Positions 16,687 to 25,337 of a stretch of DNA of 64,000 bases are shown piece after piece. The stretch comes from Immundisolibacterales bacterium. GTDB taxonomy: Bacteria; Pseudomonadota; Gammaproteobacteria; HK1. Below the pieces are notes generated by a model. The model was not told the origin of the DNA, did not search any database, and saw only the letters and a list, made by a program, of their open reading frames with translations. The translations under genes were made by a program, and so were the position numbers. The stretch spans positions 26,177 through 90,176 of the forward strand of contig JAPOPW010000047.1 of NCBI GenBank assembly GCA_026712715.1. Direction: 5' to 3'. Positions within the stretch are counted from its first letter, which is position 1. Each line of letters begins with the position of its first letter.

Positions 16687-17535
16687 CTAGGCGACGATGC
16701 GCTGGCCGATGAGGTCCCCGCCACCGACGCGGTGCTGGATCGTCGCCCCGCAATACTCCTTGATCTCGAGCTCGTGGAGGGCATTGACGATCATGTACTG
16801 CGTCGGAAGGTCCTCCCATCGGGCGCAGTGGAAGGCGACCTCGCCCTCGCCCCGGTAGAACGTCTCGGGCGGCGGGGGAGGACCCGCTTCGGGGCTCAGC
16901 ACCGCGTAGGCGGCATCCGCCTCTCCCCAGTCTCCGGTACGCGGCACGTACTTGTAGTGCAGCAGGCCGCGCAGGGTGTTGTCGCGGCGCTGGACGGGGG
17001 CCGGCACGGCCGTCGCCGGGTCGGCCTCCTCCATGTCGCGGAGGGTCATGTCGAGGAAGCGGAAGCCCATCCAGCTCGCGGTGCAACGGGTCTCGCCACC
17101 GTACTCGACCGGCTCGGGCAGCTCGCACCACACCTTCGCGATGCCGAGCTGCTCGCGTCCGGTCAGAATCGGGTCCGCGAGGTTCTCCCACAGCACCATC
17201 AGGAAGGGACCTTCGGCCCGGTCCTTTTTCCCCTCGAACACGACCGGCACCTTGACTCCGAGCACGTTGTAGCCGCGTCCGGCGAGCCAGTCGATTCCGG
17301 TCATGTAGGTGGCGGACACCTCGACCACCGGCTCCCCGTGGAGCGCGAATCCGGGCGGCAGGAAGGGCTCGAGCTGCCCCGGATCGGTCAGGAAGCGGAC
17401 CGACACGCTCCGGGACCTGCGCCGGTCGAGGGGGAAGGCGCCGAGCGCTCCGCCCGGCCCCTGCCGCGGTCCCGACATCGGCCCGAAGTGGGTCGGCATC
17501 ATGTACATCGTCCGTGGCTTCAGCGGGTACGGCAT
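16687..17535 (-). CDS. Acetoacetate decarboxylase-like protein
   Basis: A 282-residue protein of the acetoacetate decarboxylase fold. The central GREQLGIAKVWCELP aligns with the family's GxxxGxPK region that carries the Schiff-base Lys, so a Lys is present in the expected place. Its neighbour in acetone-forming enzymes is a second Lys; here it is Val, which should change the pKa tuning. Many such relatives act as aldolases or dehydratases rather than decarboxylases. The start MPYPLKP at 17535 has a GGGAGAG site. It is first gene of the minus-strand trio and divergent from dctP. Confidence 0.75.
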   Translation of the reverse strand: MPYPLKPRTMYMMPTHFGPMSGPRQGPGGALGAFPLDRRRSRSVSVRFLTDPGQLEPFLPPGFALHGEPVVEVSATYMTGIDWLAGRGYNVLGVKVPVVFEGKKDRAEGPFLMVLWENLADPILTGREQLGIAKVWCELPEPVEYGGETRCTASWMGFRFLDMTLRDMEEADPATAVPAPVQRRDNTLRGLLHYKYVPRTGDWGEADAAYAVLSPEAGPPPPPETFYRGEGEVAFHCARWEDLPTQYMIVNALHELEIKEYCGATIQHRVGGGDLIGQRIVA

Positions 17536-17790
17536 GGGTCTCTCCCGATGTGGTTCGCTTCGCTCGCACCAGGCGCGAGCGAGAGGCGGCGGTGCACGCT
17601 TCGACGGCAGGTCACGCACAAGGATTTCCGGCCGGGCCCGGGAGATGCAGGCGCGCTCGAGCGCATGCCCCCGCCGGGTCCACCCGCCGGGCCCCGGGCT
17701 GCGGATCGGTGCCGGACCTACCCTCCCGTCGATGCCTTCGCACCGCCCGACGTCCGCCCCGGCGCCTCCCCATTGCGGCCGCAAGTCGCA

Positions 17791-17822
17791 TTGTCGACAA
17801 ATTAAAGGGGGCTTGCTAGCAT
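17791..17822 (+). promoter_or_regulatory. Palindromic operator over the -35 box of the TRAP promoter
   Basis: TTGTCGACAA (17791-17800) is a perfect 10-bp palindrome. Within it TCGACA (17794-17799) serves as a one-mismatch -35 box, followed by a 17-base spacer and TAGCAT (17817-17822). A repressor bound here would block the promoter. The sequence resembles GntR-family operators. It lies in the 385-base divergent gap 17536-17920 shared with the decarboxylase-like operon, so it may control both sides. Confidence 0.5.
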
Positions 17823-17920
17823 CCTTGACGGTGGCGAAGTTCCCGCCGACGAATATTCACAAGGGATTGAGGAGGCAAGGCACCGCGAACCGTACTCAAC
17901 ACACTCTCGGAGGAAGACCA

Positions 17921-19030
17921 ATGAACCGTACCAGACCCAAGGCATGGTGGCAGTCCCTGCTCGTGTTGCCGTTGATGGCCGCGTTCGTGGGCGGCCAGAC
18001 GGCGCAGGCCGACGACGTCATCGAGCTCAGCTTCGCCACCTACTATCCCGGTACCGTCTCGTGGGCAGACGTCGAGCACGCCTACTTCGAAGAGATCGAG
18101 AAACGCAGCGGCGGCCGCCTCAAGGTCACCAAGAAGCACTGGAAGGGCCTCTTCGGCGCGAAGGAGCTGCAGGGCGCGGTCGGCGACGGCGCCGTCGACA
18201 TGGCCTGGTGCTCGCCGCTCTACACCCCGGCGGACAACCCGCTCCGGACGCTCCTCATCGGAGGCCCCTTCCTCGGCAAGTACGTCGACGTGCCGCCTCT
18301 GGCGTATACCCATCTCTACGATACCTGGGAGCCCGCCGCGGACGACTTCCACAAGCACAACGTCGTGCTCCTGTACGTGCGGCCCGGCCCGCAGATGGGG
18401 ATGGCGCTCATGGGTGACATCAGCTCGCCCGATGACCTCGTCGGGAAGAAGATCAGGGCCCACGGCGCGATCTTCAGCAAGGGTCTCAAGAACATGGGCG
18501 CGGTTCCGGTGCTGGTCGAAGCGTTCGACATCGAGCAGCAGATGCGGGCCGGCAACCTCGACGGAGCTTCCGAGACGGGAGGTCTCACCTGGGGCCGCTA
18601 CCCGGAGAAGATTCCCGGCGTGACACTGGTCGATCCGCGGATCGGGCCCTATGGCGCGGGCCACATGATCATGAACAAGGACAAGTTCGAGAGCCTGCCC
18701 GCAGACCTGCAGAAGATGCTCGCCGACATGCGCTACGAGTGGGCGATCCTCGCCACCCGCTGGGTGGCGATGGACGCGGCGAGAACGATGAAGTTGATCG
18801 AGGAGAACGACTATCCCCTCGTGCGCTTCACCGACGAGCAGTTCGCCGCGTGGCGGGAGAACATGAAGATCGACGAGGTGTTTGCGGAACTGGCCGAGGA
18901 GTACGAGGCGCGGGGCGTGCCCGCGAAGGAAGCGCTGAGCCGCTACACGGCACTCACCGCGCTCCTCGACAAGACGTCGGTCTATCCCAGCGTCGACATG
19001 GTGCCGGTCGTCCCGACGTATACCGAATAG
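17921..19030 (+). CDS. dctP: TRAP transporter substrate-binding protein DctP
   Basis: A 369-residue periplasmic solute receptor with a Sec signal peptide (residues 1 to about 30, cut near TAQA/DDVI). The DctP domain follows, with the typical GAKELQGAVGDGAVDMAW and a carboxylate-binding Arg region around KKIRAHGAIFSKGLKNMG. The start at 17921 has a GGAGGAAG site. It begins a dctP-dctQ-dctM operon and delivers a carboxylate (or sulfonate-like) ligand to the membrane pair. The flanking acyl-CoA ligases and hydroxyacid dehydrogenases suggest an organic acid. Confidence 0.93.
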   Translation: MNRTRPKAWWQSLLVLPLMAAFVGGQTAQADDVIELSFATYYPGTVSWADVEHAYFEEIEKRSGGRLKVTKKHWKGLFGAKELQGAVGDGAVDMAWCSPLYTPADNPLRTLLIGGPFLGKYVDVPPLAYTHLYDTWEPAADDFHKHNVVLLYVRPGPQMGMALMGDISSPDDLVGKKIRAHGAIFSKGLKNMGAVPVLVEAFDIEQQMRAGNLDGASETGGLTWGRYPEKIPGVTLVDPRIGPYGAGHMIMNKDKFESLPADLQKMLADMRYEWAILATRWVAMDAARTMKLIEENDYPLVRFTDEQFAAWRENMKIDEVFAELAEEYEARGVPAKEALSRYTALTALLDKTSVYPSVDMVPVVPTYTE

Positions 19031-19129
19031 GGAACAGGACGATTCTGGCCATTTCGTGACCCACACTGAGGTCGCCCAGCGTGCGAGAGCCGACTTGAAT
19101 CTCGAGCACGCCGGGGCGCGGTCACCTCG

Positions 19130-19160
19130 CCCGCCCCGCCCGGATCGGGGGCGGGGCGGG
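19130..19160 (+). other. Intercistronic GC hairpin between dctP and dctQ
   Basis: A perfect 12-bp stem of only G and C (19130-19141 with 19149-19160) and a 7-base loop, with no U tract. It lies about 100 bases after dctP and before dctQ. It would protect the dctP message 3' end and reduce readthrough, giving more binding protein than membrane subunits. Confidence 0.6.
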
Positions 19161-19204
19161 TGCCCCGGGCGGTCGGTCTCGATTTCGACCGGCCGGGGGG
19201 AAGC

Positions 19205-19774
19205 TTGAGAGCTTCCGCCTCCATTTCGCAGGCCGGCCGGTTCCTGGCCGCCATCGCCGCGGGCGTCGAACGCGCGAACCTCGTGCTGACCATCGTGGCT
19301 TCGGGCCTCATCGCGTTCGTGGCCGTCGGCACGCTGCTCGATGCCGGCGGCCGCTACTTCAGCCGGCCGATCACGGGTCTCTACGAGCTGAGCGTCCTGC
19401 TGTACGTCGCGCTGACCTTCCTCGCGTTCGGGGTCGTGCAGTGGACGCGTGGCAACATTGCGGTCGATGTCGCAGTGCGCCACCTCTCCCCGCAGGCCCG
19501 ACGCATTCTCGACATCGTGACCCTGACGCTCGTTTTCGCCCTGATCGCGATAGCGAGCCACGGCACGATCGTGCAGGCCCTGAAGTCGTGGGCGATCCTC
19601 GAGTACGAGGCGGGCTACGCGCAGTTTCCCCTGTATCCGTCGAAGACGGTCGTCGCGATCGGCTGCACCTACCTCGCGTTCATCCTCCTCCTGCAGCTCG
19701 CGGGAAGAATCCTGGAGCTTTTCGGCGCTCCGCCCATCGAGTCGGAACGGGATGAAGACGAAATGGCGGTGTAG
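19205..19774 (+). CDS. dctQ: TRAP transporter small permease DctQ
   Basis: About 189 residues with four predicted membrane helices and the DctQ core (GRYFSRPITGLYELSVLLYVALTFLAFG, then WTRGNIAVDV). It forms the membrane complex with DctM and is needed for docking the binding protein. The TTG at 19205 is favoured because GGGGGAAGC precedes it; a GTG at 19160 is the alternative and would add 15 residues, overlapping the hairpin. The C-terminal tail is acidic. Confidence 0.85.
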   Translation: MRASASISQAGRFLAAIAAGVERANLVLTIVASGLIAFVAVGTLLDAGGRYFSRPITGLYELSVLLYVALTFLAFGVVQWTRGNIAVDVAVRHLSPQARRILDIVTLTLVFALIAIASHGTIVQALKSWAILEYEAGYAQFPLYPSKTVVAIGCTYLAFILLLQLAGRILELFGAPPIESERDEDEMAV

Positions 19775-19786
19775 CGCCGGGGAAGC

Positions 19787-19809
19787 CCCGGTCCGAAAGA
19801 CAGACCGGG
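19787..19809 (+). other. Hairpin between dctQ and dctM
   Basis: A 7-bp stem CCCGGTC/GACCGGG (19787-19793 and 19803-19809) with a 9-base loop in the 106-base gap between dctQ and dctM. There is no U tract, so it is more likely an mRNA-stability or partial-termination element. Confidence 0.35.
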
Positions 19810-19880
19810 CGATGCGGGCGCCCTCGAACCGGTCTCGCCGGACTTCGGCTCCGCCCGGCCCGATGACGGGGAGATAGGAC

Positions 19881-21182
19881 TTGGAAGCGACGCTGGTCGT
19901 CGGCCTCTTTCTCGCCCTGCTGATCCTGCTGGTGGTCAGGATGCCCATCGGCTTCGCGATGATGTTCATCGGCTTCGTCGGCTACACCATCCTGCTGGGA
20001 TGGGACGTGGCCCTGCGAATCCTGCCGCGGATGCTCTTCGACCAGTCGGCCAAGTACGGATTCATCATCCTTCCGCTGTTCATCATTTCCGGCGCCTGCG
20101 TCCTCCGGGCGGGGCTCGCCCGAAGCGCGTTCGAGTTCGCCCAGCGGTGCTTCGGGCACCTGCGCGGGGGCATGGCCCTTGCGACGGTGGGGGCGTGCGC
20201 CATGTTCGGCGCGTGCACCGGCTCGAGCATCGTCACCTCGCTGACCGTCGGGCGCATCAGCATTCCCGAGATGAAGCGCCACGGAGTCTCAGACGCGCTC
20301 GCCACGGGGACGATTGCGGCCGCCGGCACGCTCGGCATGCTGATCCCCCCGAGCGCGATGCTGGTCCTCTACGGTCTGCTGACCGATCTTTCGATCATCA
20401 AGCTGTTCATCGCGGGCCTCATCCCCGGCATCGTCTCCGCCGCCATCTACATGGCCGGCATCCACCTGTATGCGCGAATCCGCCCCGAAGCGGTGGGGGA
20501 GACGGTGCGCCGGTTCTCCTGGACGGAGCGCCTCAAGTCGGCTCACCAGACCTGGGGCATATTCGCGCTCTTCGTCACCATCGTGGGCGGGATCTACACC
20601 GGCATCTTCACCGTGACCGAGGCGGCCGGGGCCGGGGCCGTCGTCGCGTTCGCGATGCTGATGACCAAGAGCGACCGCTGGGCCAACACCCGGGGAAGCT
20701 TCTACGAGGCGGCGAGGACCACCGCCGCGCTCTTCTTCATGCTGCTCGGCGCCATCGTCTTCAGCAACTTCATCCGCATGAGCGGCGTGGCGGTCGAGAT
20801 CTCGGAGGCCATTCTGGCCTGGCCGCTCGGCCCGACCGGGACCCTCATCGTGATCCTCCTCATCTTCGTGCCCCTCGGCATGATCATGGACCCGCTGTCC
20901 ATGATGCTGCTCACGATGCCGGTGGTGCTGCCCGCCGTCGTCGCCCTCGGGCACGACCCGATCTGGTTCGGGATCATCCTCATCAAGATGTGCGAGCTGG
21001 CCAACATCACCCCTCCCATCGGGCTGCACGCGTTCGTCATCAAGGGGATCGCGCCGCCCGGGGTGCAGATCGAGTCGATCTTCAAGGGCTGCTCGATGTT
21101 CGTGGTGCTGGACGCCCTGACGATCGCCCTCCTCGTCGCCTATCCCGAGATCGTGATGTGGCTGCCCTCCACGATGAACTGA
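19881..21182 (+). CDS. dctM: TRAP transporter large permease DctM
   Basis: A 433-residue ion-coupled transport subunit with about twelve membrane segments. Family landmarks include the opening VRMPIGFAMMFIGFVGY, the inner repeat GACTGSSIVTS (about 112-122), FIAGLIPGI and the late CELANITPPIGLHAFVIKG. The TTG start at 19881 is preceded by GGGGAGATAGGA. It is the last gene of the operon and converges on the acyl-CoA ligase at 21296. Confidence 0.93.
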   Translation: MEATLVVGLFLALLILLVVRMPIGFAMMFIGFVGYTILLGWDVALRILPRMLFDQSAKYGFIILPLFIISGACVLRAGLARSAFEFAQRCFGHLRGGMALATVGACAMFGACTGSSIVTSLTVGRISIPEMKRHGVSDALATGTIAAAGTLGMLIPPSAMLVLYGLLTDLSIIKLFIAGLIPGIVSAAIYMAGIHLYARIRPEAVGETVRRFSWTERLKSAHQTWGIFALFVTIVGGIYTGIFTVTEAAGAGAVVAFAMLMTKSDRWANTRGSFYEAARTTAALFFMLLGAIVFSNFIRMSGVAVEISEAILAWPLGPTGTLIVILLIFVPLGMIMDPLSMMLLTMPVVLPAVVALGHDPIWFGIILIKMCELANITPPIGLHAFVIKGIAPPGVQIESIFKGCSMFVVLDALTIALLVAYPEIVMWLPSTMN

Positions 21183-21235
21183 GGCGCGGCCTTCGGGAAC
21201 GCCGGCAGTCGAACGCGAAGTCGAAAGCGAGGGCG

Positions 21236-21256
21236 AGCCGTCACCGCTCGACGGCT
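21236..21256. terminator. Possible terminator hairpin between convergent dctM and acyl-CoA ligase genes
   Basis: AGCCGTC (21236-21242) pairs with GACGGCT (21250-21256) around a 7-base loop in the 113-base convergent gap. It lacks a T tract, so assignment as a terminator is tentative. Confidence 0.3.
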
Positions 21257-21295
21257 GTCGCCTGCGGGCCCGACCACCGGGGCGAGAGGGTTCGG

Positions 21296-23023
21296 CTAGG
21301 GGAGTCCCCGGCGCAGCACCCGATCGCGCAGGGCGCGCTTCTCGATCTTGCCGGTGGTACCACGGGGCAGCGGCTCGTCGTGCAGCCACACGTAGCGCGG
21401 CACCTTGAACCGGGCGAGATGCTCCGCGACGTGGGCGCGAATCGCCGTGGCGTCGAGCGCGGCGCCCGCCCTTCGCATCACCACCACGGCCAGCTCCTCG
21501 CCCAGGCGCTCGTCGGGGACGCCGAAGGCGGCCGCCTCGAACACCGCCGGGTGGAGATACACCACGCGCTCGACCTCGGCGCAGTAGATGTTCTCGCCGC
21601 CGCGCAGGACCATCTCCTTCAGCCGGTCGCGGATGTAGACGTGGCCCTCCTCGTCGATCTCGGCGATGTCGCCGGTGCGAAGCCACCCGTCCCTTATCGT
21701 CGCCGCGGTGGCCTCCGGCTGCCCCCAGTAGCAACGCATGTTCGTCGACGACTTGACGACCAGCTCGCCCCGCTCGCGTGGGGGAAGCTCGTTGCCGTCG
21801 TGGTCAATCACCTTGAGCTCGATGATCGGAGTGGGCCTGCCGCAACTGTCCGGGCGCTCGACGAGGCCCTCGTCCGAATTGCTCATGCCGCCGGCGTTGG
21901 TCTCGGTCATCCCCCATCCGAACGTCCAGTGCCGGTCCGGCATCCGTTCCTGCAATTGCTCCACCATGCCGCCGGGATTGGGCGAACCGCCGCCGGCGAC
22001 CACGTTCAGGCTGCGCAGGTCCCGCCGCGGCAACGAAGGCGAGTGCAACAGCTCCCACGTCATCGTCGGTACCCCGAGAAACGCCGTGATGCGTTCGCAT
22101 TCGATGAGATCCAGAGCCTTCTCCGCATCCCACCGGTACATCATGACGACCTTTCGGCCGATGCCGAACGACGAAAGGAGGCTGGCGTGACTTCCGCCGA
22201 CGTGGAACAGCGGAAACGCCATCAGGATGGACGGGGGGAACTCGGGGTTCTCCTCGGGCTCCTCGAGCACGCCCATGGCGATCCGGATGGCGGCGTCCAA
22301 GCCCCAGTTGGCGAGAGCGGTCAGCACGGCGCGATGGGTCGAAACGGCTCCCTTGGGGAAGCCGGTCGTCCCGGAGGTGAAGAGGATCGCCGCATCATCG
22401 TCGGGGGCGAGCTCGAGGTCCGGCATCGACCGGCCCGCGGCGCGTCGCCAGAGCCGGTCGAAGTCGACGACGCCTTCCGGAAGATCGACGTCCCAACGCA
22501 CGCCGATGACGCGAACGTCCAGCTCGGGAATGCGCGCGGCCAACCGTTCGTGGCGCGACCGGTCCAGAAAGACCAGCTTCGCGCCGCAGTCCATCAGGCC
22601 ATGCGCGAGCTCCCCGCCGGACCACCAGCCGTTGAGGGAAACGGAGATGGCGCCGCAGGAGGTGATCGCCATGAACGCGATGACCCATTCCGGGCAGTTC
22701 CGCATCCCGATGGCCACCCGATCGCCCTTTTCGACGCCGTAGCGATGGACGAGCTCGTGCGCGATCGCGGCCGCCCGCGCATGCGCCTCGGAAACGGTCA
22801 GGCGGGTGTTCTCGAAGACCAGGAAATCCTTGTCGCCGTGGTCCCGCCGGGCCTGGTCGTAGACTTCCCGGAGCGAGGTCGGCAGATTGCGAAACACGCG
22901 GTATGCGACGCCGCCGATGTTCTCGGTGTCGAGCTCGAACTCCGCGCCCGGCGCGGTCAGGACGGCGACGGCCTCCTCGTAGGTCAGCCGGGCGGCGGGA
23001 GGTTGCGGTGTCGCTTCGCTCAC
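21296..23023 (-). CDS. AMP-binding acyl-CoA ligase (fatty/organic acid-CoA synthetase)
   Basis: A 575-residue member of the ANL superfamily that activates a carboxylic acid with ATP and CoA. The P-loop is FTSGTTGFPKGA (near 210), the adenine motif is GWGMTETNAGG, the hinge Asp is in WLRTGDIAEID, and the catalytic Lys near the C-terminus is in PLPRGTTGKIEKRALR. The GTG at 23023 is used because the frame upstream is not protein-like. It lies between the TRAP genes and the hydratase operon, so it could activate an acid imported by DctPQM. Confidence 0.9.
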   Translation of the reverse strand: MSEATPQPPAARLTYEEAVAVLTAPGAEFELDTENIGGVAYRVFRNLPTSLREVYDQARRDHGDKDFLVFENTRLTVSEAHARAAAIAHELVHRYGVEKGDRVAIGMRNCPEWVIAFMAITSCGAISVSLNGWWSGGELAHGLMDCGAKLVFLDRSRHERLAARIPELDVRVIGVRWDVDLPEGVVDFDRLWRRAAGRSMPDLELAPDDDAAILFTSGTTGFPKGAVSTHRAVLTALANWGLDAAIRIAMGVLEEPEENPEFPPSILMAFPLFHVGGSHASLLSSFGIGRKVVMMYRWDAEKALDLIECERITAFLGVPTMTWELLHSPSLPRRDLRSLNVVAGGGSPNPGGMVEQLQERMPDRHWTFGWGMTETNAGGMSNSDEGLVERPDSCGRPTPIIELKVIDHDGNELPPRERGELVVKSSTNMRCYWGQPEATAATIRDGWLRTGDIAEIDEEGHVYIRDRLKEMVLRGGENIYCAEVERVVYLHPAVFEAAAFGVPDERLGEELAVVVMRRAGAALDATAIRAHVAEHLARFKVPRYVWLHDEPLPRGTTGKIEKRALRDRVLRRGLP

Positions 23024-23339
23024 CGGAAGTCCGCCCGCTTGCCTTCGGGGCCGGCGAAGGCGGATGTCAGGGTCGCGTCGTCGAGGTACGTCCCGGCCAC
23101 GTTTGCGTCCGATTCGGCATTCCGGCGGCTCTCCCTCGACTCGGTCCCGCCGGAACGCGATGGGCGACGGCGCGGTGCTCGCGGGAGGCTCGCGTTCGAG
23201 GAGTAAGGAATGCAGGTTGCAAGAAATGCCGGTCGAAGTCCATCGTCGCACCTTCGCGTCCGGCGCGCTCGATCGCTGCCGCCAGGGCGCACGAAATGGT
23301 CGGCGGATCGAGTACGAACGCGTCGGGCAGGCTCCGGGG

Positions 23340-23369
23340 TTGGCATCGGTGGAGCCGAGGTCGTAACGT
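23340..23369 (+). promoter_or_regulatory. Possible promoter for the hydratase-dehydrogenase-crotonase operon
   Basis: TTGGCA (23340-23345), an 18-base spacer and TAACGT (23364-23369) lie about 80 bases before the ATG at 23449. The -10 box equals those of the two betaine-transporter promoters. The remainder of the 425-base divergent gap 23024-23448 contains no convincing gene. Confidence 0.3.
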
Positions 23370-23448
23370 TGCGAAGGACGGCACGAAGGGTGGCGACGCC
23401 CGCCGGACATCGTGGACGGTGCATCCCGACTGCAGAGGAACGAACGAC

Positions 23449-24255
23449 ATGAACCAGAGCAGGATCGAGGCGATCGCCGGCCCGTTGGCGAGCGCATGGA
23501 GAGAAGGCGGAACCGTGCCGCTGGTGGCCGACGATCTCTTGCCGGACGGCCTCCAGGAAGCCTGGCGAATCCAGGACGCCCTGGATGAACGGCTGGACTT
23601 CGAGCTCGTGGGGTGGAAGGTGGGCGGCACGAGCCGCGCGAGCATGCGCGCTCTCGGAGTGGATCATCCCCCGTTCCTCGGGCGTCTCTACCGGGAGTTC
23701 ACGAAGGAAAGCCCGGCCCGCTTTCGCCTCGCCGACTTCCGCAACGCCCCGATGATCGAGGGCGAGTTCGCGTTCCGCCTCGGCCGGGATCTGCCGCCGC
23801 GCGACGCGCCCTACCGCGAGTCGGAAGTGCGCGACGCGGTGAGCGCGGTCATCATGGCCGTCGACGCGGTCGATACCCGCTGGGGCGTGCATCCCTTCGA
23901 CCTGCCAATGCTCCTCGGGAACGCCGACAATGCCTGCGCGGGGGCCTTCGTCATCGGGGAAGTGCTCGACGGGTGGGAGACCCTCGACCTGGCGACGCTC
24001 CCGGTCACCCTGCATCTTGACGGCGAGCCCGCCGGGGGACCTCCCTGGGAAGGCGAGAAGCGCTGCGATCTCCGCGAGCTCTACGCGGCCCTCACGTGGA
24101 CGGCCAACGAGCTCTCGCGGCGCGGCCTCGGCCTCCGGGCCGGCGAGGTTGTCTCCACCGGCAGCCCGCACGAGCCGGTGGCCGCGGTGGCCGGAGCGCA
24201 GGCCGTGATCCGATACGGCGACGTGGGCGAGATTCGAGTCACGTTCGAAGGGTGA
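23449..24255 (+). CDS. 2-keto-4-pentenoate hydratase/fumarylacetoacetase-family protein
   Basis: A 268-residue protein of the 2-oxopent-4-enoate hydratase/2-oxo-3-hexenedioate decarboxylase group. ELVGWKVGG near 52-60 is the substrate-binding strand, and the metal carboxylates are expected in MIEGEFAFRL and AVIMAVDAVDTRW. The late GDVVSTG-type segment here reads AGEVVSTGSPHEP. The start at 23449 follows AGAGGAA. It heads a plus-strand run of five catabolic genes, so a hydration or tautomerase-like step on an unsaturated keto acid is plausible. It is paralogous to the truncated gene at 48351. Confidence 0.85.
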   Translation: MNQSRIEAIAGPLASAWREGGTVPLVADDLLPDGLQEAWRIQDALDERLDFELVGWKVGGTSRASMRALGVDHPPFLGRLYREFTKESPARFRLADFRNAPMIEGEFAFRLGRDLPPRDAPYRESEVRDAVSAVIMAVDAVDTRWGVHPFDLPMLLGNADNACAGAFVIGEVLDGWETLDLATLPVTLHLDGEPAGGPPWEGEKRCDLRELYAALTWTANELSRRGLGLRAGEVVSTGSPHEPVAAVAGAQAVIRYGDVGEIRVTFEG

Positions 24256-24404
24256 CCGTCGCGCGCGCGACGGCCCGGGACGGGACCTGGACCGCGAAGG
24301 GCGAACGTCGTGCAGCCCGGAAACGGATGATGAACGCTGACGCGCCCGCGGCCCGTCGGGCCGGATGGTCGGCCCCCACCTCGAAACGATAAGGGAAATA
24401 CGCC

Positions 24405-25316
24405 ATGAAAGTCGGAATGATTGGTCTCGGAGGCATGGGAAAATCGGTCGCCGAGTGCATTTTGAATGCCGGGTTCGAGCTTACGGTTGCCGATCTCCGC
24501 GAGGGGCCCGTACGGGATCTCGTGATTCTCGGCGCGAGCGCGGCAAGCACCCCGCGCGAGGTGGCGTCCGCCGCGGACATCGTGGTCGCGTCGCTTCCTT
24601 CCAACGAGGCAAGCGAGGAAGTGGCGCTCGGGACGGACGGGGTGCTGGCGGGGACGAAACCCGGCGACATCTACATCGACACGAGCACCATCAGCCCCCG
24701 GGTCATTACTTCGATTGCCGAGCGGTTCTCGCAAGCCGGCGCCGAGGCCATGGACGCACCCGTCAGCGGCGGCAGGGTCCAGAGGAAGGAAGGCACCCTC
24801 ACCGTCATGGCGGGTGGCGAGGCGTCCACCGTTGCGAGGGCGATGCCGGTCCTCGAGGCGTTCGGCGGCCGCATCATTCACGTCGGCGGCGTCGGCGCGG
24901 GAGCCGCCACGAAGCTCATCAACAACCTGACCATGGCGTCCAACATGGTTGCCACGATGGAAGCCCTGGTGCTCGGCGTCAAGACGGGCCTCGACCTCGA
25001 GAAGCTCCGCGACGTGATCAGCGCAAGCAGCGGGGGCAGCCGGGTATTCGACATGATGGTCGAGAACGTCATGACGCGAAGCTCCGATCCACCGGCCGGG
25101 TCCGGCGCGATGATGGGGATGGCGACCATCATCAAGGACACGAGGCTCGCCGCCGATCTCGCCAAGGAGCTCTCCGTGCCCCTCTACCACGGGACCGCGA
25201 CCGAGCAGGCGTGGCGCGCGGGCGAGGCCCGCGGCTGGGCCGACCGGGAACACTGGGCGCTGATGGAGCATTTCGAGGAGCTGGCCGGCGTCCGCGTGCG
25301 ACCCGCAGGGCTCTAA
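24405..25316 (+). CDS. NAD(P)-dependent 3-hydroxyacid dehydrogenase (3-hydroxyisobutyrate dehydrogenase family)
   Basis: A 303-residue beta-hydroxyacid dehydrogenase. The dinucleotide motif GLGGMG is at 7-12, the substrate-binding DAPVSGG at 117-123 and the catalytic Lys170 in GAATKLINN. The Asp after beta2 (ADLREG) points to NAD. Relatives oxidise 3-hydroxyisobutyrate or reduce tartronate semialdehyde and succinic semialdehyde. It is followed 21 bases later by the crotonase gene. A good AAGGGA site precedes the ATG. Confidence 0.9.
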   Translation: MKVGMIGLGGMGKSVAECILNAGFELTVADLREGPVRDLVILGASAASTPREVASAADIVVASLPSNEASEEVALGTDGVLAGTKPGDIYIDTSTISPRVITSIAERFSQAGAEAMDAPVSGGRVQRKEGTLTVMAGGEASTVARAMPVLEAFGGRIIHVGGVGAGAATKLINNLTMASNMVATMEALVLGVKTGLDLEKLRDVISASSGGSRVFDMMVENVMTRSSDPPAGSGAMMGMATIIKDTRLAADLAKELSVPLYHGTATEQAWRAGEARGWADREHWALMEHFEELAGVRVRPAGL

Positions 25317-25337
25317 CCCGGCAACGGCGGAGGAATC

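Noticed and set aside
13907..17569. A 1220-codon open frame on the minus strand
   Set aside because: Only its last 579 codons (the deacylase) are protein-like. The upstream part is Arg/Gly-rich antisense or off-frame reading through the SDR and decarboxylase-like genes, which have better frames.
17309..17920. An N-terminal extension of DctP
   Set aside because: A signal peptide begins at 17921 with a GGAGGAAG site; the upstream part is antisense to the decarboxylase-like gene and crosses the promoter.
22903..23448. An N-terminal extension of the hydratase-like protein from 22903
   Set aside because: The extension is Arg-rich and overlaps the start of the divergent acyl-CoA ligase; ATG 23449 has a good ribosome site and the right length.
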